Made by a program: the position numbers and the translations under genes. Of a stretch of DNA of 21,847 bases, positions 1-8,197 are shown in pieces. The DNA comes from a virus. Each line of letters begins with the position of its first letter. Position 1 is the first letter of the stretch. The notes under the pieces were generated by a model. The model was not told where the DNA came from and made no database searches. It saw only the letters and a list, made by a program, of their open reading frames with translations. The DNA lies in IMG/VR virus record IMGVR_UViG_3300048063_000080, positions 1-21,847 of that record; one strand, written 5' to 3'.

Positions 1-54
1 CCAAAGTTTAGTATTAAAATAATCTCCAGATTTATTAATTGTTGTGTATGCCAT
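1..54 (-). CDS. Partial gene start, probable tail-associated structural protein
   Basis: Only the first 18 codons are present; the gene continues past the left edge. The visible residues read MAYTTINKSGDYFNTKLW. I recall this N-terminus from marine phage structural or appendage proteins, often next to LamG/SPRY-type fibre genes, but the visible part is too short to prove a family. The ATG overlaps the TAA stop of the preceding 442-aa gene by one base (TAATG), the same junction used repeatedly in this window, which supports it being a real start. The upstream gene's 3' end contains GGATTAAAC, a weak ribosome site. By position it should be another distal fibre or receptor-binding component. Confidence 0.6.
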   Translation of the reverse strand, partial: MAYTTINKSGDYFNTKLW

Positions 55-1382
55 TATAAGTTTAATCCTTTTGTTGATAAAGCTGTGTAGCCAGTTGGTA
101 CATCATATTCAAATATTCCTATGCCACTTGCGTTAGTTCCTGCACTAGATACTGCTGTTGTTCCGAAGTAGCCATTACCGAAGTTTGTTTGATATGTAGA
201 TGAAGTATTATGAATATTTGCTCCTTGTGCATAATAAAAACCACTAGCAGGAGAAGTATCTATATCTAAACCATTTGCACCAGTTGATGGATTTCCAGAA
301 CCTTGAAAAACTCCATTTTTACTATAATAAATTTTGTGATTATCTAAATCCATAGCAACACCAATAATATCCCCTGCTCCAAAAGTAGCACCAAAAGCTG
401 TACCTGTGCTACCAATTACTGATACACCAGTACTGCCATAGTAAGAACGCATTTTATTATTTCCAGAATAAGGTGTAAAATCATTATTGTTTGATACTTT
501 ATCAGCGATACCAATAAAATCTTTATTAGAACCAGATGCACTAATTTTTACTTCCCAATAATATTTTCCAGAAGATGCACCTAATGTACTTGTAAAATAA
601 TTTTCTTTTGAGGCATTTGTTACTACTGTATTATTTCCATTAGAAAATGTGCCATCAAACCAACCATTATCTAAAGCGTTCATTGTAGCAAAAACATTGC
701 TTGGACAATCTTCTGTTTTTGTAAGTGTACCACCACCAACTGTAAAGTTATTAGAATTACCAGATTGGTCTGTAACTGAATTACCATCTTTTAAAATAAA
801 GAAACCATTAGTTCCATAAGTTACACTTGGAGAAGTATTTATTTTCCATTCTCCAGTTGTTGCGTCTGTAGAACCAAATGTAGATGCTTGATAAGCTGTG
901 CCATCTATATTGTGAAAATGAGACATACAACCATCAAAAAGTCTAGCATTCCAAGCACCCTCTCTACCTATTGAATGTACTCTTGCATCATTCCATTTAA
1001 AAACTGCATTTAATGATGGGTGATTAGTTGTACTAAATGAAGTTTCTCTAACTCCATTAACATATATTTTAATTCTATCGGCTTCTGTACTTTCTGTGCT
1101 ATCAGCTGTTAAAACAATATGATACCAACCATTAAAATCTCTAAATAATCTATTTGTCACATATTCAAAAGTAAATGCTTCTCCTGCTCCATTTATTTGT
1201 GCAATTCTTAAAGCATGACTATTATTAAACTCTACAAATACTTGGTTATATCCATTACTATCTCCTGAACCAGATATTGCATGGTGACCAGTGCTACTTC
1301 TTTTAACCCATACAGATTGTGTAAAAATTTTATTACTTGTTCCTGCACCACTTGGTGTTCTTGTTAAATATGTACTAGCCAT
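54..1382 (-). CDS. LamG + SPRY-like domain protein, putative fibre tip / receptor-binding protein
   Basis: This 442-aa protein follows the tail fibre gene with a TAATG overlap. Residues about 15-165 have the alternating beta pattern of a concanavalin/LamG-like sandwich, including FTQSVWVKR, GWYHIVLT and RIKIYVNGVRE. Residues about 273-405 look like a SPRY domain: YYWEVKIS near 274, then GDIIGVAMDLDNHKIYYSKN around 337-356, followed by GVF. The C-terminus (about 423-440, IFEYDVPTGYTALSTKGL) resembles the ends of other marine phage appendage proteins. There is no signal peptide, membrane segment or catalytic motif. LamG and SPRY folds bind glycans or proteins, so a role in recognising the host surface is likely, inferred from fold and from position after the fibre. 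It could instead decorate the fibre or capsid. Confidence 0.7.
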   Translation of the reverse strand: MASTYLTRTPSGAGTSNKIFTQSVWVKRSSTGHHAISGSGDSNGYNQVFVEFNNSHALRIAQINGAGEAFTFEYVTNRLFRDFNGWYHIVLTADSTESTEADRIKIYVNGVRETSFSTTNHPSLNAVFKWNDARVHSIGREGAWNARLFDGCMSHFHNIDGTAYQASTFGSTDATTGEWKINTSPSVTYGTNGFFILKDGNSVTDQSGNSNNFTVGGGTLTKTEDCPSNVFATMNALDNGWFDGTFSNGNNTVVTNASKENYFTSTLGASSGKYYWEVKISASGSNKDFIGIADKVSNNNDFTPYSGNNKMRSYYGSTGVSVIGSTGTAFGATFGAGDIIGVAMDLDNHKIYYSKNGVFQGSGNPSTGANGLDIDTSPASGFYYAQGANIHNTSSTYQTNFGNGYFGTTAVSSAGTNASGIGIFEYDVPTGYTALSTKGLNL

Positions 1383-3814
1383 TAGTTAAATTGTCCCCCA
1401 CCTGTTGCACCGAAGCTAGAAGTGAAACTAAAGTTTCTATCTGCTGTTTGACCTTCGGCATCTGTAATCCTTATTGTAAAGTTATATGTTGTAGGTGTAG
1501 TTGAACTACCACCAAAGTCTGTAGTTGTTATCACACCTGTAGAAGAATTTAAAGTACAATTTGCTGTTGTCAATACAGAAGTTGTTTCGCTAAATGTAAT
1601 TGCACTATCAGAAGAACCTGCAATTGTTGCTACAGTTCCAGAGAAGTTTCCTGCGATAGTTCCTAGTGAACCTGCTGCTGTTGAAAATGTAGGTGCAGTA
1701 GATGCAGTTAAAATATTATTTGTACTTCTTCCTGCGTTACCATCTGGGTTTTCTATTCTTACATAGTAGTTACCAGAAGCTAAAGTTACATTAACTGAAA
1801 GTGTAGTTGCATTTGTAAATGCTACTGTGTTAGCTAAAGTTACTGAACCATCTGTTTTAATAAATTCTACTATTGGTATAGATACAAAGTTAGTACCTGT
1901 AATTGAAATCGTTGTAGCTGTTGCAGGTGCAATTGTTTGAGATACATCTGCTACTGTTGGTTTTGTTTCTGTTGCATCAATCCAAGATAATTGGTTTGTG
2001 TTAGAACCTGCTGTAGCAAGTACCTGTCCACTTGTTCCTACTGATGTAGGTAATATTAAATTATAACTTTGTGCTGACCCATGTGCAGGGCTAGAGATTG
2101 AAACTCCATGTGAATTTTGTGAACAATTAAGTGTAATCTTCCCATCTGCTGAAGAACCATCTCCTTTTGCAGTTAATGATGTTGCTGTTATTACTTTGTC
2201 AGCAATAGTTGTAGGTAATCTTGCGTCATTAATAGTACCACTACTTATGTTTGATGCGTTTATTGATGCTACGTCAAAAGTACCATAAGCAACTACATCA
2301 ACAACATCTCCGTTTGCTAATGCTGATGCAAATACTACTGATGTACCAGAAGTAATTGTAATATCTGATGAAGATAAACGAACTCCGTTTAGGTAGACAT
2401 CAGCAAACCCTGCGTCATACGCAAGTGTTGAACCATTATCGTCACTTCCTGTAATTGAACTAGGTGTTCCAGAAATTGTATAAGTAAATCTAGCAGAAGT
2501 TCCATTTATTGTAGAACCTGCCGCCGCCCAACCTGACGATTTGTAAACTTTTAATTCATTAGCTGTTGTGTCGAAATATAAGTCACCAACATTTAAACTT
2601 GATGTAGGTGCTGAACTTGAAATTCTATATTGTTCTGCAAAGTTATTTACAGAGGCTATGTTTGTAGCAACAGTATTTACGTTAGCAATAGAACCACCAA
2701 CATTGTTAACATTAGTGATTGCTCCACCAACATTATTAACATTAGTTATTGCTCCTGCAACTGCTGTAATATTTGAGTTAGCACCTGCTACTGTTGTAAT
2801 GTTAGTATTATTACCTGCTACTGTTGTTACGTTAGCCGCAATGTTTTCTACTGCCGCTACATCACTTGATATGTTTGCAACACTTGTAATATCACTATCA
2901 ATACCTGCAACAGTGTTTATGTTAGCTGAATTAGCATTAACTGCATTAATGTTTGTGCTATTTGAGTTAACAGCAGATACCGCACTTGATATTCCTGCTA
3001 CTGAAGTTACGTCTGTATTTATTCCCGCAACTGTTGTTACATTAGCAGATACACCCGCTACTGTATTTACGTTAGTAATATTAGTTCCTACAGTATTAAC
3101 ATTAGCAATATTGTTTGATACTGTGTCTATTTCTGAAGTTGTTTCTTGTAAATCTAAAGCCGCAGTTTCTATTTCTGAAACTGTTTCGTTTAAATCATTT
3201 GCTACTACAATTACTTTAGCAATATCTGTAGCAACTGTATTTACTGAAGCAATGTTTGTAGCTACTAAACCAATATCGGTAGCATCACTAGCTACTGCTG
3301 TTACATTAGATGCAATACCTGCAACTGTAGTAACGTCAGAACTAATGCCTGATACTGTTGTAATATTTGGTAAGTTTGTAGATATAAATTGTTTGTTAAC
3401 ACCATCAGTATTGTTTACTGGGTCTGCTACATTTGTAAGTCTTTTATTTTGTGTGTCCCATTGAAAATTTGTATTAGATAATTTAATTACATCACCTGCA
3501 TCATCAATAGCTTCTTGCGACATAAAGAACGCTTGAGTACTGTCTGTATCTAAATCGTTTTCAGTAAGAACTGAACCCGCAGCATAATCTGTTAATCTGA
3601 CTGTTTGAGAAGTTTTTCTACGGATTTCTATTGCACTTGCGTTAGCGGGTGCTGAGTCAAAAGTTAAAGTTGTTCCCGCAGAATTTAAAGTATAAGATGT
3701 AGTAGCGACACCATTGATGCTCACAATTAAATCTGCTGCGTCTCTATATGAATATGAGATAGCGTAAGCAGTTGTAGAGCCATTACCTGTATATCTTACA
3801 AATGAATTAGCCAT
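1382..3814 (-). CDS. T7-type tail fibre protein with decapeptide repeats and Ig-like modules
   Basis: This 810-aa protein is longer than T7 gp17 (553 aa). Residues about 1-145 match the T7 tail-fibre N-terminal domain that docks on the tail: MANSFVRYTGNGSTTAYAIS at the start, DLIVSINGV, IEIRRKTSQTVRLTDYAAGS and TENDLDTDSTQAFFMSQEA. Residues about 151-390 are tandem 10-residue repeats of the type [VI]-T/N-T-V-A-G. A linker SAPTSSLNVGDLYFDTTANE follows, then a beta module at about 466-511 that echoes the N-terminal domain. An IPT/TIG-like Ig domain lies at about 618-700 and an Ig/cadherin-like segment at about 707-798. The C-terminus is glycine-rich (GATGGGQFN), with no obvious chaperone or tip domain. 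Receptor binding may therefore fall to the downstream LamG/SPRY protein. The start has AAAGGAGAATAA just upstream and a candidate promoter 17 bases away. Confidence 0.93.
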   Translation of the reverse strand: MANSFVRYTGNGSTTAYAISYSYRDAADLIVSINGVATTSYTLNSAGTTLTFDSAPANASAIEIRRKTSQTVRLTDYAAGSVLTENDLDTDSTQAFFMSQEAIDDAGDVIKLSNTNFQWDTQNKRLTNVADPVNNTDGVNKQFISTNLPNITTVSGISSDVTTVAGIASNVTAVASDATDIGLVATNIASVNTVATDIAKVIVVANDLNETVSEIETAALDLQETTSEIDTVSNNIANVNTVGTNITNVNTVAGVSANVTTVAGINTDVTSVAGISSAVSAVNSNSTNINAVNANSANINTVAGIDSDITSVANISSDVAAVENIAANVTTVAGNNTNITTVAGANSNITAVAGAITNVNNVGGAITNVNNVGGSIANVNTVATNIASVNNFAEQYRISSSAPTSSLNVGDLYFDTTANELKVYKSSGWAAAGSTINGTSARFTYTISGTPSSITGSDDNGSTLAYDAGFADVYLNGVRLSSSDITITSGTSVVFASALANGDVVDVVAYGTFDVASINASNISSGTINDARLPTTIADKVITATSLTAKGDGSSADGKITLNCSQNSHGVSISSPAHGSAQSYNLILPTSVGTSGQVLATAGSNTNQLSWIDATETKPTVADVSQTIAPATATTISITGTNFVSIPIVEFIKTDGSVTLANTVAFTNATTLSVNVTLASGNYYVRIENPDGNAGRSTNNILTASTAPTFSTAAGSLGTIAGNFSGTVATIAGSSDSAITFSETTSVLTTANCTLNSSTGVITTTDFGGSSTTPTTYNFTIRITDAEGQTADRNFSFTSSFGATGGGQFN
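2645..3364 (-). repeat. Decapeptide (30-bp) tandem repeats in the tail fibre gene
   Basis: Codons 151-390 of the fibre gene encode 22 ten-residue units beginning V/I with a second Val at position 4 (for example VTTVAGIASN). Unit starts fall at residues 151, 161, 171, 181, 191 and 201, then at 239 and every ten residues to 389. An irregular, more acidic and helix-like stretch at about 205-238 shifts the phase by two. At the DNA level, most units have diverged. The pair at 2694-2723 and 2724-2753 is 28/30 identical, suggesting a recent duplication. The repeats probably form an elongated shaft; the fold is not known from sequence alone. Confidence 0.85.
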
Positions 3815-3830
3815 TTATTCTCCTTTTCTT

Positions 3831-3852
3831 CTTCTAATATGGGGTCTTATTA
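3831..3852 (-). promoter_or_regulatory. Candidate phage RNA polymerase promoter (phi17-like position)
   Basis: Read on the minus strand, the element is TAATAAGA followed by CCCCATATTAGAAG. It begins at the TAA stop of the gp16-like gene and ends 16 bases before the tail fibre ATG. The same element, with two substitutions, occurs at 18844-18865. Ungapped alignment by eye to the T7 promoter (-17 to +5) gives 15 of 22 matches, including TAATA, GAC and the TAT of the melting region; TATTAGAAG also recalls the SP6 end TATAGAAG. T7 places promoter phi17 at this gene. The function is inferred. Confidence 0.55.
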
Positions 3853-6327
3853 TGTAGGGTTTTTGGGAAGTGTTGAACTTCCTATCTTTTTAATTATGTT
3901 TTGAAGACCTAAAGCATTCTGTAACAACATTAATTGTGTTAAATCGTTGTATTGAGACTGTGAAAACTCATAATCTTTGTCCCACATTGATTTAATAGTA
4001 CCTCTAGTACCTTTAATAGCCTTGTTAAATATTAAATCGTATGTTGGGTTACCAGTAATTATGTTCGAGTCTAGTCCAGTAGAACGATAATGAAAGAAGG
4101 GGTCAGCACCTACTACACCCAACCCACTGTCAATAAATGCGGGAAGTAATGAAGCAAAAGCTGAACGTTGAAATGAAGCTTTAGCTATACTCATAATAAT
4201 TTCTTCATCAGTTTTACCAAATTTCTTTTCCATAAATTTTTTTCTATCTCTTTTATTCATTAAGATAGCTTGAGCATTCATCTGAGCTGTATATGCTAAT
4301 CCTGCAAATACCATTGAAGACATAAATCCCATGTAGGCTGTCATGTCATTCATTTTAATACCGTGTAATAAATGTTTGCCATAAGCTGTCATCATGAAAC
4401 CTCTGAACTGGAACATAATTTTACCAAGCGTTGAGTCTGTAAATCCACCAAGAAACATTGTTTCACCAATATCATTTTCTTGAATAGTTCTACGACCCCA
4501 TCTGTTAATAGCATAAGCAAAAGTTTCTGCTGCCTCTGCGTCATCCCAGTTGTCTGCATTTAATCTTCTAATTTTTCTTTTAGTTAATGCACCTTCATCA
4601 GTAACAGCATGTTTCTTAATTGCATCTAAAATTCTTTTTTGCATTGTTTCTGAAATACCTAAATCTTGGTATCTTTGTTTACTTAAAGCTTTGGCTCCTC
4701 CAAACGCTTCATCTACGTATTTTTGAACCATACCTTTTAATGCAATTCTTTTCATTAATGTGTTAACTAAATTCATACCAGAAATGTCTGCTGTAAATCT
4801 CCCAACATGGTCAAGACCTCTTTCTATTTCTGAAATTCTTTTCTTACCTACCCTAGAACCAAACTCATCTGTTTGATTAGCAACTTGATTGATTAATCTT
4901 TCACTTCCAAAACCACCAAACAATTCTTCAGCTTCTTTCATAAACTCATCATCAATCTCACCATTTTTCATACGCTTTAATAATTTACGCATTTCAGGTA
5001 AATGTTTTATAGTTTGTCTTAATCCTATGTTTGCAGTTAATACACCTATCTCAGCTAATTGAGCAAAACCTACCTGGTTCATAATTCTAGCAAAATTATA
5101 TTTTCTCATAATTCTTCCAAACGTAGAAAAGTTAGTACTAATATCTTCTAAAGGTTTACCAATTAAATGGTCAAAGCCGCTGTTTAATGCTTTTAATTCA
5201 TTAATTCTTACTTTGTCATTAACGTCCACACCCATGTCATCATACTGTTTTTCTATCTGTCTCATCATAGCTTTCCAATCAGACGTAGATTTAAAACCTC
5301 TTTGGGCCAATGCTATTTGACCAGTAATATTGTTAGCGTAATTTAAGAAAAGAACTTCAGCGTCATTTTCTAAAAAATCAGATATTGCAAAATCTGCGTC
5401 AGAGTATGTTTCATCTAACTGCACTCTTCTACTTCTAAATATTGTTGATGTATTAGGTTTACTAGGAAACATTGCTAATACAATTTCTTCAATAGCACCA
5501 TTATCTAAATCAGTAGTGTCTTTTAAAATTCTTTGTAAATCTTCTGCTTTTGCAGTAAACAAGCTTCCTAAATTAATTTGATTATGTTCATTACCTCTTC
5601 TAACAACTCTAATTAAATATTTTGCTAATTTTCTATTAGCTTTACTATCTACACCGCCACGCATGGCTCTTGCTAAAAAATCAACTACAGTGTCTTCACC
5701 ATGTTTGCCAATCATTTCTGTCATTTTAGCTTTAGAATAAATTCTTGTTAAATAATTTGCGTTCTCTATTATTTTATCTGCACCACGTACTTTAGAAGCT
5801 TTAGCCATTTCTAACATGTCTTTCATTCTTTCAGCATGTGCTTTGGCCATTGCGTTTATAGAAGGACTGTCAACTGTTTCACCTCTAATTGCTCTAGACA
5901 ACATTTCATTAAATTCATTTCTTTTAGTAATGCCTTCAAATCTTACTCTGCTGTAATTATTTTCTTTTAAAAAACCGTCATAGTGTCTAACCCATTCTCT
6001 ATAATAAAGCATTCTTTGTCTGTTTAACTCAAACTGTTTTACTTGAGACATTGTTCTAGACCGTACCCAATTTTTACCTACTTTACCTATAGACTCATAT
6101 AAAATTTCAGACACACCTCTTACTAATTTGTTGGCAGACATGTCTGTTACACCTGCTCTATCTAATCTAAAGAAACTCCAGAAACCTTCACCCATAAATG
6201 CTTTTGATGTTTCTTCTGAGTCTAATAATTGTTTTGCCATATATTTACTGTAGACAAAACTTTTAGCGTCCATCTCACTTTCACCAGTATGTTTTAATGT
6301 TGCGTCTTCTATTTTACATTCAGCCAT
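3850..6327 (-). CDS. Internal virion protein, gp16-like C-terminal part
   Basis: This 825-aa protein sits between the lysozyme-containing ejection protein and the tail fibre, where T7 encodes the C-terminal part of gp16 (1318 aa in one chain). The N-terminal half is highly charged and mostly helical. Hydrophobic helices include IMNQVGFAQLAEIGVLTANI at about 415-434 and a segment at about 660-690 containing MGFMSSMVFAGLAYTAQM, preceded by KIMFQFRGFMMTAYGKHLL. Such segments fit a protein ejected through the tail to form a trans-envelope conduit. No enzyme motif is evident. It starts 9 bases after the previous stop with AAAGGAATTAA upstream, so it is a separate gene and not an obvious frameshift product. 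It is assigned mainly by position and character, because this part of gp16 diverges quickly. Confidence 0.75.
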   Translation of the reverse strand: MAECKIEDATLKHTGESEMDAKSFVYSKYMAKQLLDSEETSKAFMGEGFWSFFRLDRAGVTDMSANKLVRGVSEILYESIGKVGKNWVRSRTMSQVKQFELNRQRMLYYREWVRHYDGFLKENNYSRVRFEGITKRNEFNEMLSRAIRGETVDSPSINAMAKAHAERMKDMLEMAKASKVRGADKIIENANYLTRIYSKAKMTEMIGKHGEDTVVDFLARAMRGGVDSKANRKLAKYLIRVVRRGNEHNQINLGSLFTAKAEDLQRILKDTTDLDNGAIEEIVLAMFPSKPNTSTIFRSRRVQLDETYSDADFAISDFLENDAEVLFLNYANNITGQIALAQRGFKSTSDWKAMMRQIEKQYDDMGVDVNDKVRINELKALNSGFDHLIGKPLEDISTNFSTFGRIMRKYNFARIMNQVGFAQLAEIGVLTANIGLRQTIKHLPEMRKLLKRMKNGEIDDEFMKEAEELFGGFGSERLINQVANQTDEFGSRVGKKRISEIERGLDHVGRFTADISGMNLVNTLMKRIALKGMVQKYVDEAFGGAKALSKQRYQDLGISETMQKRILDAIKKHAVTDEGALTKRKIRRLNADNWDDAEAAETFAYAINRWGRRTIQENDIGETMFLGGFTDSTLGKIMFQFRGFMMTAYGKHLLHGIKMNDMTAYMGFMSSMVFAGLAYTAQMNAQAILMNKRDRKKFMEKKFGKTDEEIIMSIAKASFQRSAFASLLPAFIDSGLGVVGADPFFHYRSTGLDSNIITGNPTYDLIFNKAIKGTRGTIKSMWDKDYEFSQSQYNDLTQLMLLQNALGLQNIIKKIGSSTLPKNPT

Positions 6328-6336
6328 TTAATTCCT

Positions 6337-8196
6337 TTATTTACATTTGTAGACTTTGCCCTCTTTAGTAATGATGTATTCATCTTTACCGTCTGGCATT
6401 CTAATTTCTATATTACCGTCTGCTCTAAGAGTTGTTCTTTCAACTAAAGTTAAATCATACTCATTAGCAATCTTGTCAAAATTATCTTGTTCTGTTCTAT
6501 TTAATTGTTCATATCTTTTGTTACCTTTAGTTGTAAATTCTAAACCACTTTCGACAACATCTTGTCCTTCTTTTACTTTAACAAAATCATCAACTGCTTT
6601 AATTATTGCAGCTTCGTCATCATCAATTCTATTTGTTGCTCTAAGACCTCTTAAAGTTCCTCCTAAAACAAAACCCGCACCAGCAGCAATTAAAACTTCT
6701 CTTAATCCTAAAGTTGGGTTTTGACTTGCTAAAGACATTTCAATCATTGCATTAGTTGAACCTGCCGCTAATCCGCCTCTAACTATTCTTGTAAGCCTTG
6801 AGGCTTTATTCATAATAATTGCAGGGGCCATAACCCCATCTGTTGCTATTGCTAACGTCCAAGCAGAAGGGTCTAAGATAGCCGCTAATAATCTAGCTGT
6901 TACACCTGTAACCATCCCTTTGGCATTTATGATTGCTGTCTTTTCTTGTACATCTAAAATTTTAGCTTTAGTTCTTCTTAATACTGGAAGAGAATCTGTA
7001 ATATTAAATGCATCTAAAAATTCTTCATTAACATCTTTTTTTAATTCATCCCAAGTTTCTTTGTCTGGTACAATGTCATTAATTTCAAAATTGTAATTAG
7101 GTGTTAACTCTTCACCATTACCAGTTTTTAAAACCCAAGATGACATCCACTCCTGGTCTATTGCTGCACTGGCTATTTGACTATAAGAAGTATTGGCTGC
7201 GATAGCGTTTGATATTTCTTTGTTTTTCTTATCAAGATTAAATTGTTCTTGTTCTGATAGTGGTTGGGGAATACTTCCTAAAGGTTCTAGGAATTGTGGG
7301 TTTTCGTGTCCTACTAAATAATTAGTTTCATCTATTGCTTTATTTTGTTTTTCAATTTTCTTTTTAATTTCATCACCATTTGCTAAAATATATTCTTCTT
7401 CTTTATTTCTAAATGCAGCCTCAGAGGCCCATCTAGGATTTTTTAAATCATCAAAATTTTCACCTAACAAATTATCATCTTGAGATAAATCATCAGTTTC
7501 TAAAGGTGTTTTTGTAATTTCTTCTACAGTCTCTACAGTATTTTCTACTATATTGTCTACATCCTCTGACGTAACTGACATAGAATCTGTAACTTGATTT
7601 AAAGCGTCTTGAGCTTCATTACTTAATATTCCTGTCGATGTTCCTTCACTGATGCTTTTTTTTAGCGAGTCGGAACTCCATAATAGCTGTGCTTCATCAA
7701 GTCTTCTACTTTTATATCTATCACCAAAATTTAATAAATTTTTATAAGCGCCAACCCAGTCACCGCTTGTAGTTTGTTTCCAAAAATTAGGTGTTCTACT
7801 TTCTAAATCACCATATTGAAAAGCTACTGAAGCAAGTACTGTTGCTTGTTCAGTAGATAAATCATCAAAAGATGTACCAGTAGAATTTTCCCATTTATTT
7901 TTTAATCTTGTTATCGATTCACTTTTAGCAAACTCATTTATAGTTTTTGCTTGGTCTTCAGATATTTTTAGATTAGAAGCTATTTCTTCCGCTTCCGCAC
8001 CTTTAAATCCTAAAAAGGGAGTAAGTAAATCTATAATATCTTGCGGCAATCCTTTTAAATCTTCTAAGGCTCTTGCACCTAAATCAAAACCACTTGCTAT
8101 TGTTACACCAGATTTTGAATTTGCTGCATCAGGTACTTTTCCTTCTGTTTCAAATCCTTCTCGTTTTAGTATAAAATCAAAATCTATATTACTCAT
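6337..8196 (-). CDS. Internal virion protein, gp16-like N-terminal part with pesticin/T4-type lysozyme domain
   Basis: This 619-aa protein begins with a domain (about 4-175) resembling the pesticin C-terminal, T4-lysozyme-fold muramidase family. It has KREGFETEG with candidate catalytic Glu13, then GVTIASGFDLG with Thr32 and Asp38. The T-x5-D spacing matches pesticin. LASVAFQYGD at 121-130 and RRLDEAQLLW at 164-173 fit the helical C-lobe. The middle (about 180-400) is acidic and low complexity. A hydrophobic, glycine-rich region (about 430-520) includes VLIAAGAGFVLGGTLRGLRA. In T7, gp16 carries a lytic transglycosylase at its N-terminus to open peptidoglycan during DNA ejection; here a different lysozyme fold seems to serve that role. 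The start lies one base after the gp15-like stop. The muramidase assignment is from motif recognition only; the virion role is inferred from gene order. Confidence 0.78.
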   Translation of the reverse strand: MSNIDFDFILKREGFETEGKVPDAANSKSGVTIASGFDLGARALEDLKGLPQDIIDLLTPFLGFKGAEAEEIASNLKISEDQAKTINEFAKSESITRLKNKWENSTGTSFDDLSTEQATVLASVAFQYGDLESRTPNFWKQTTSGDWVGAYKNLLNFGDRYKSRRLDEAQLLWSSDSLKKSISEGTSTGILSNEAQDALNQVTDSMSVTSEDVDNIVENTVETVEEITKTPLETDDLSQDDNLLGENFDDLKNPRWASEAAFRNKEEEYILANGDEIKKKIEKQNKAIDETNYLVGHENPQFLEPLGSIPQPLSEQEQFNLDKKNKEISNAIAANTSYSQIASAAIDQEWMSSWVLKTGNGEELTPNYNFEINDIVPDKETWDELKKDVNEEFLDAFNITDSLPVLRRTKAKILDVQEKTAIINAKGMVTGVTARLLAAILDPSAWTLAIATDGVMAPAIIMNKASRLTRIVRGGLAAGSTNAMIEMSLASQNPTLGLREVLIAAGAGFVLGGTLRGLRATNRIDDDEAAIIKAVDDFVKVKEGQDVVESGLEFTTKGNKRYEQLNRTEQDNFDKIANEYDLTLVERTTLRADGNIEIRMPDGKDEYIITKEGKVYKCK

Positions 8197-8197
8197 A

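Noticed and set aside
2645-3364. Possible CRISPR array because of 30-bp periodicity
   Set aside because: The repeats are contiguous, diverged, in frame and encode decapeptides of a fibre shaft. There are no spacers of constant length between conserved repeats.
2568-3464. 298-aa plus-strand open frame opposite the tail fibre gene
   Set aside because: It mirrors the 30-bp repeats of the fibre gene, whose biased codons keep the opposite strand open. It has no ribosome site, no family resemblance, and opposes a well-supported gene.
6356-6724. 122-aa plus-strand frame, and other plus-strand frames at 9507-9866, 17581-17976 and 20670-21059
   Set aside because: All lie antisense to strongly supported minus-strand genes, lack ribosome sites and show composition expected of shadow frames.
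3850-8196. Sequencing frameshift dividing one gp16 gene
   Set aside because: The two frames are separated by a clean stop, a 9-base gap and a ribosome site, and the downstream ORF begins with ATG in normal operon spacing. A true split is more likely, though resequencing would settle it.
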